The notes under the pieces were generated by a model. That model did no database searches, was not told the DNA's origin, and was given only the letters and a program-made list of their open reading frames with translations. From Caldilineaceae bacterium (lineage in GTDB: Bacteria > Chloroflexota > Anaerolineae > Caldilineales > Caldilineaceae): 6,612 nt of DNA. The translations under genes were made by a program, and so were the position numbers. Location of the stretch: contig JAAUPU010000171.1 in assembly GCA_012032975.1 (NCBI GenBank), positions 1 through 6,612 on the forward strand, in the 5' to 3' direction. Below are positions 6,565-6,612 of the stretch, piece by piece (position 1 is the stretch's first letter; each line of letters begins with the position of its first letter).

Positions 6565-6612
6565 ATGATCGGCGAAACCGTCACCCATCCCCAGTTTGGC
6601 CGCGGGGTTGTG
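6565..6612 (+). CDS. Start of a third operon gene, possibly a helicase
   Basis: The last 48 nt read MIGETVTHPQFGRGVV, cut by the window end. The pattern V-x-H-P-x-F-G-x-G-V-V resembles a small SH3/KOW-like beta element seen at the ends of some SF1/SF2 helicases, such as the C-terminal tail of UvrD/PcrA. It also recalls the N-terminus of helicases that accompany BrxD-like ATPases. The frame is closed upstream by a TGA at 6517-6519. A GTG at 6541 is another in-frame start. No good ribosome site precedes either, so the start is uncertain. The gene lies 60 nt after the ATPase on the same strand. Confidence 0.45.
   Translation, partial: MIGETVTHPQFGRGVV

Noticed and set aside
6514..6612. Frame starting ATG AGA CCC GCA after the ATPase
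   Set aside because: The product is Pro/Arg/Ser-rich and low in complexity; the overlapping frame from 6565 reads like a real protein start.

Overview
The window is bacterial DNA of fairly high GC with tightly spaced genes and Shine-Dalgarno leaders. It carries no rRNA, tRNA, CRISPR array or insertion sequence that I can see. The style (high-GC codon use, OFA-type MFS permease, metal-dependent amidohydrolase, lipoprotein beta-propeller, BrxD-like ATPase) would fit a Chloroflexota-type environmental genome. That placement is a weak inference; the sequence holds no phylogenetic marker.

The left part (1-2757) is metabolic or accessory. A minus-strand gene encodes a cysteine-rich lipoprotein with glycoside-hydrolase-like beta-propeller features (10-1317). 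A divergent intergenic region with a perfect 8-bp dyad leads to a short plus-strand VOC/glyoxalase-fold gene (about 1427-1796). This gene ends in a strong 19-bp hairpin terminator. Converging on it is a minus-strand amidohydrolase_2 gene (1864-2657). Upstream of that on the same strand is an OFA-family MFS permease (2758-4085), so permease and amidohydrolase form a likely uptake-plus-catabolism pair.

The VOC, amidohydrolase and permease genes are all broken by small indels. The amidohydrolase break, one permease break and probably the VOC break lie in short homopolymers (1432-1435, 1923-1926, 3461-3464). The other permease break is at 3584-3592. In each case the family-like sequence continues cleanly in another frame. 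This pattern suggests sequencing or assembly error first and recent gene decay second. The genes on both sides are intact.

The right part (4235-6612) is a plus-strand operon read away from the permease. It starts with a near-consensus sigma-70 promoter (TTGACC, 17 nt, TATAAT) whose start region lies in a perfect 7-bp operator-like dyad. The genes are: a 286-aa protein with an alpha-helical, coiled-coil-like N-terminus and no family I recognise; a 430-aa P-loop ATPase resembling BREX BrxD (DUF2791-like); and the first 16 codons of a third protein (MIGETVTHPQFGRGVV), resembling a small SH3/KOW-like element found at helicase termini. This is the best candidate for an undescribed or poorly described defence or DNA-processing module: a BrxD-like ATPase with an unknown partner and no BREX methylase or PglZ visible, under what looks like repressor control. 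The rest of the operon lies beyond the window.
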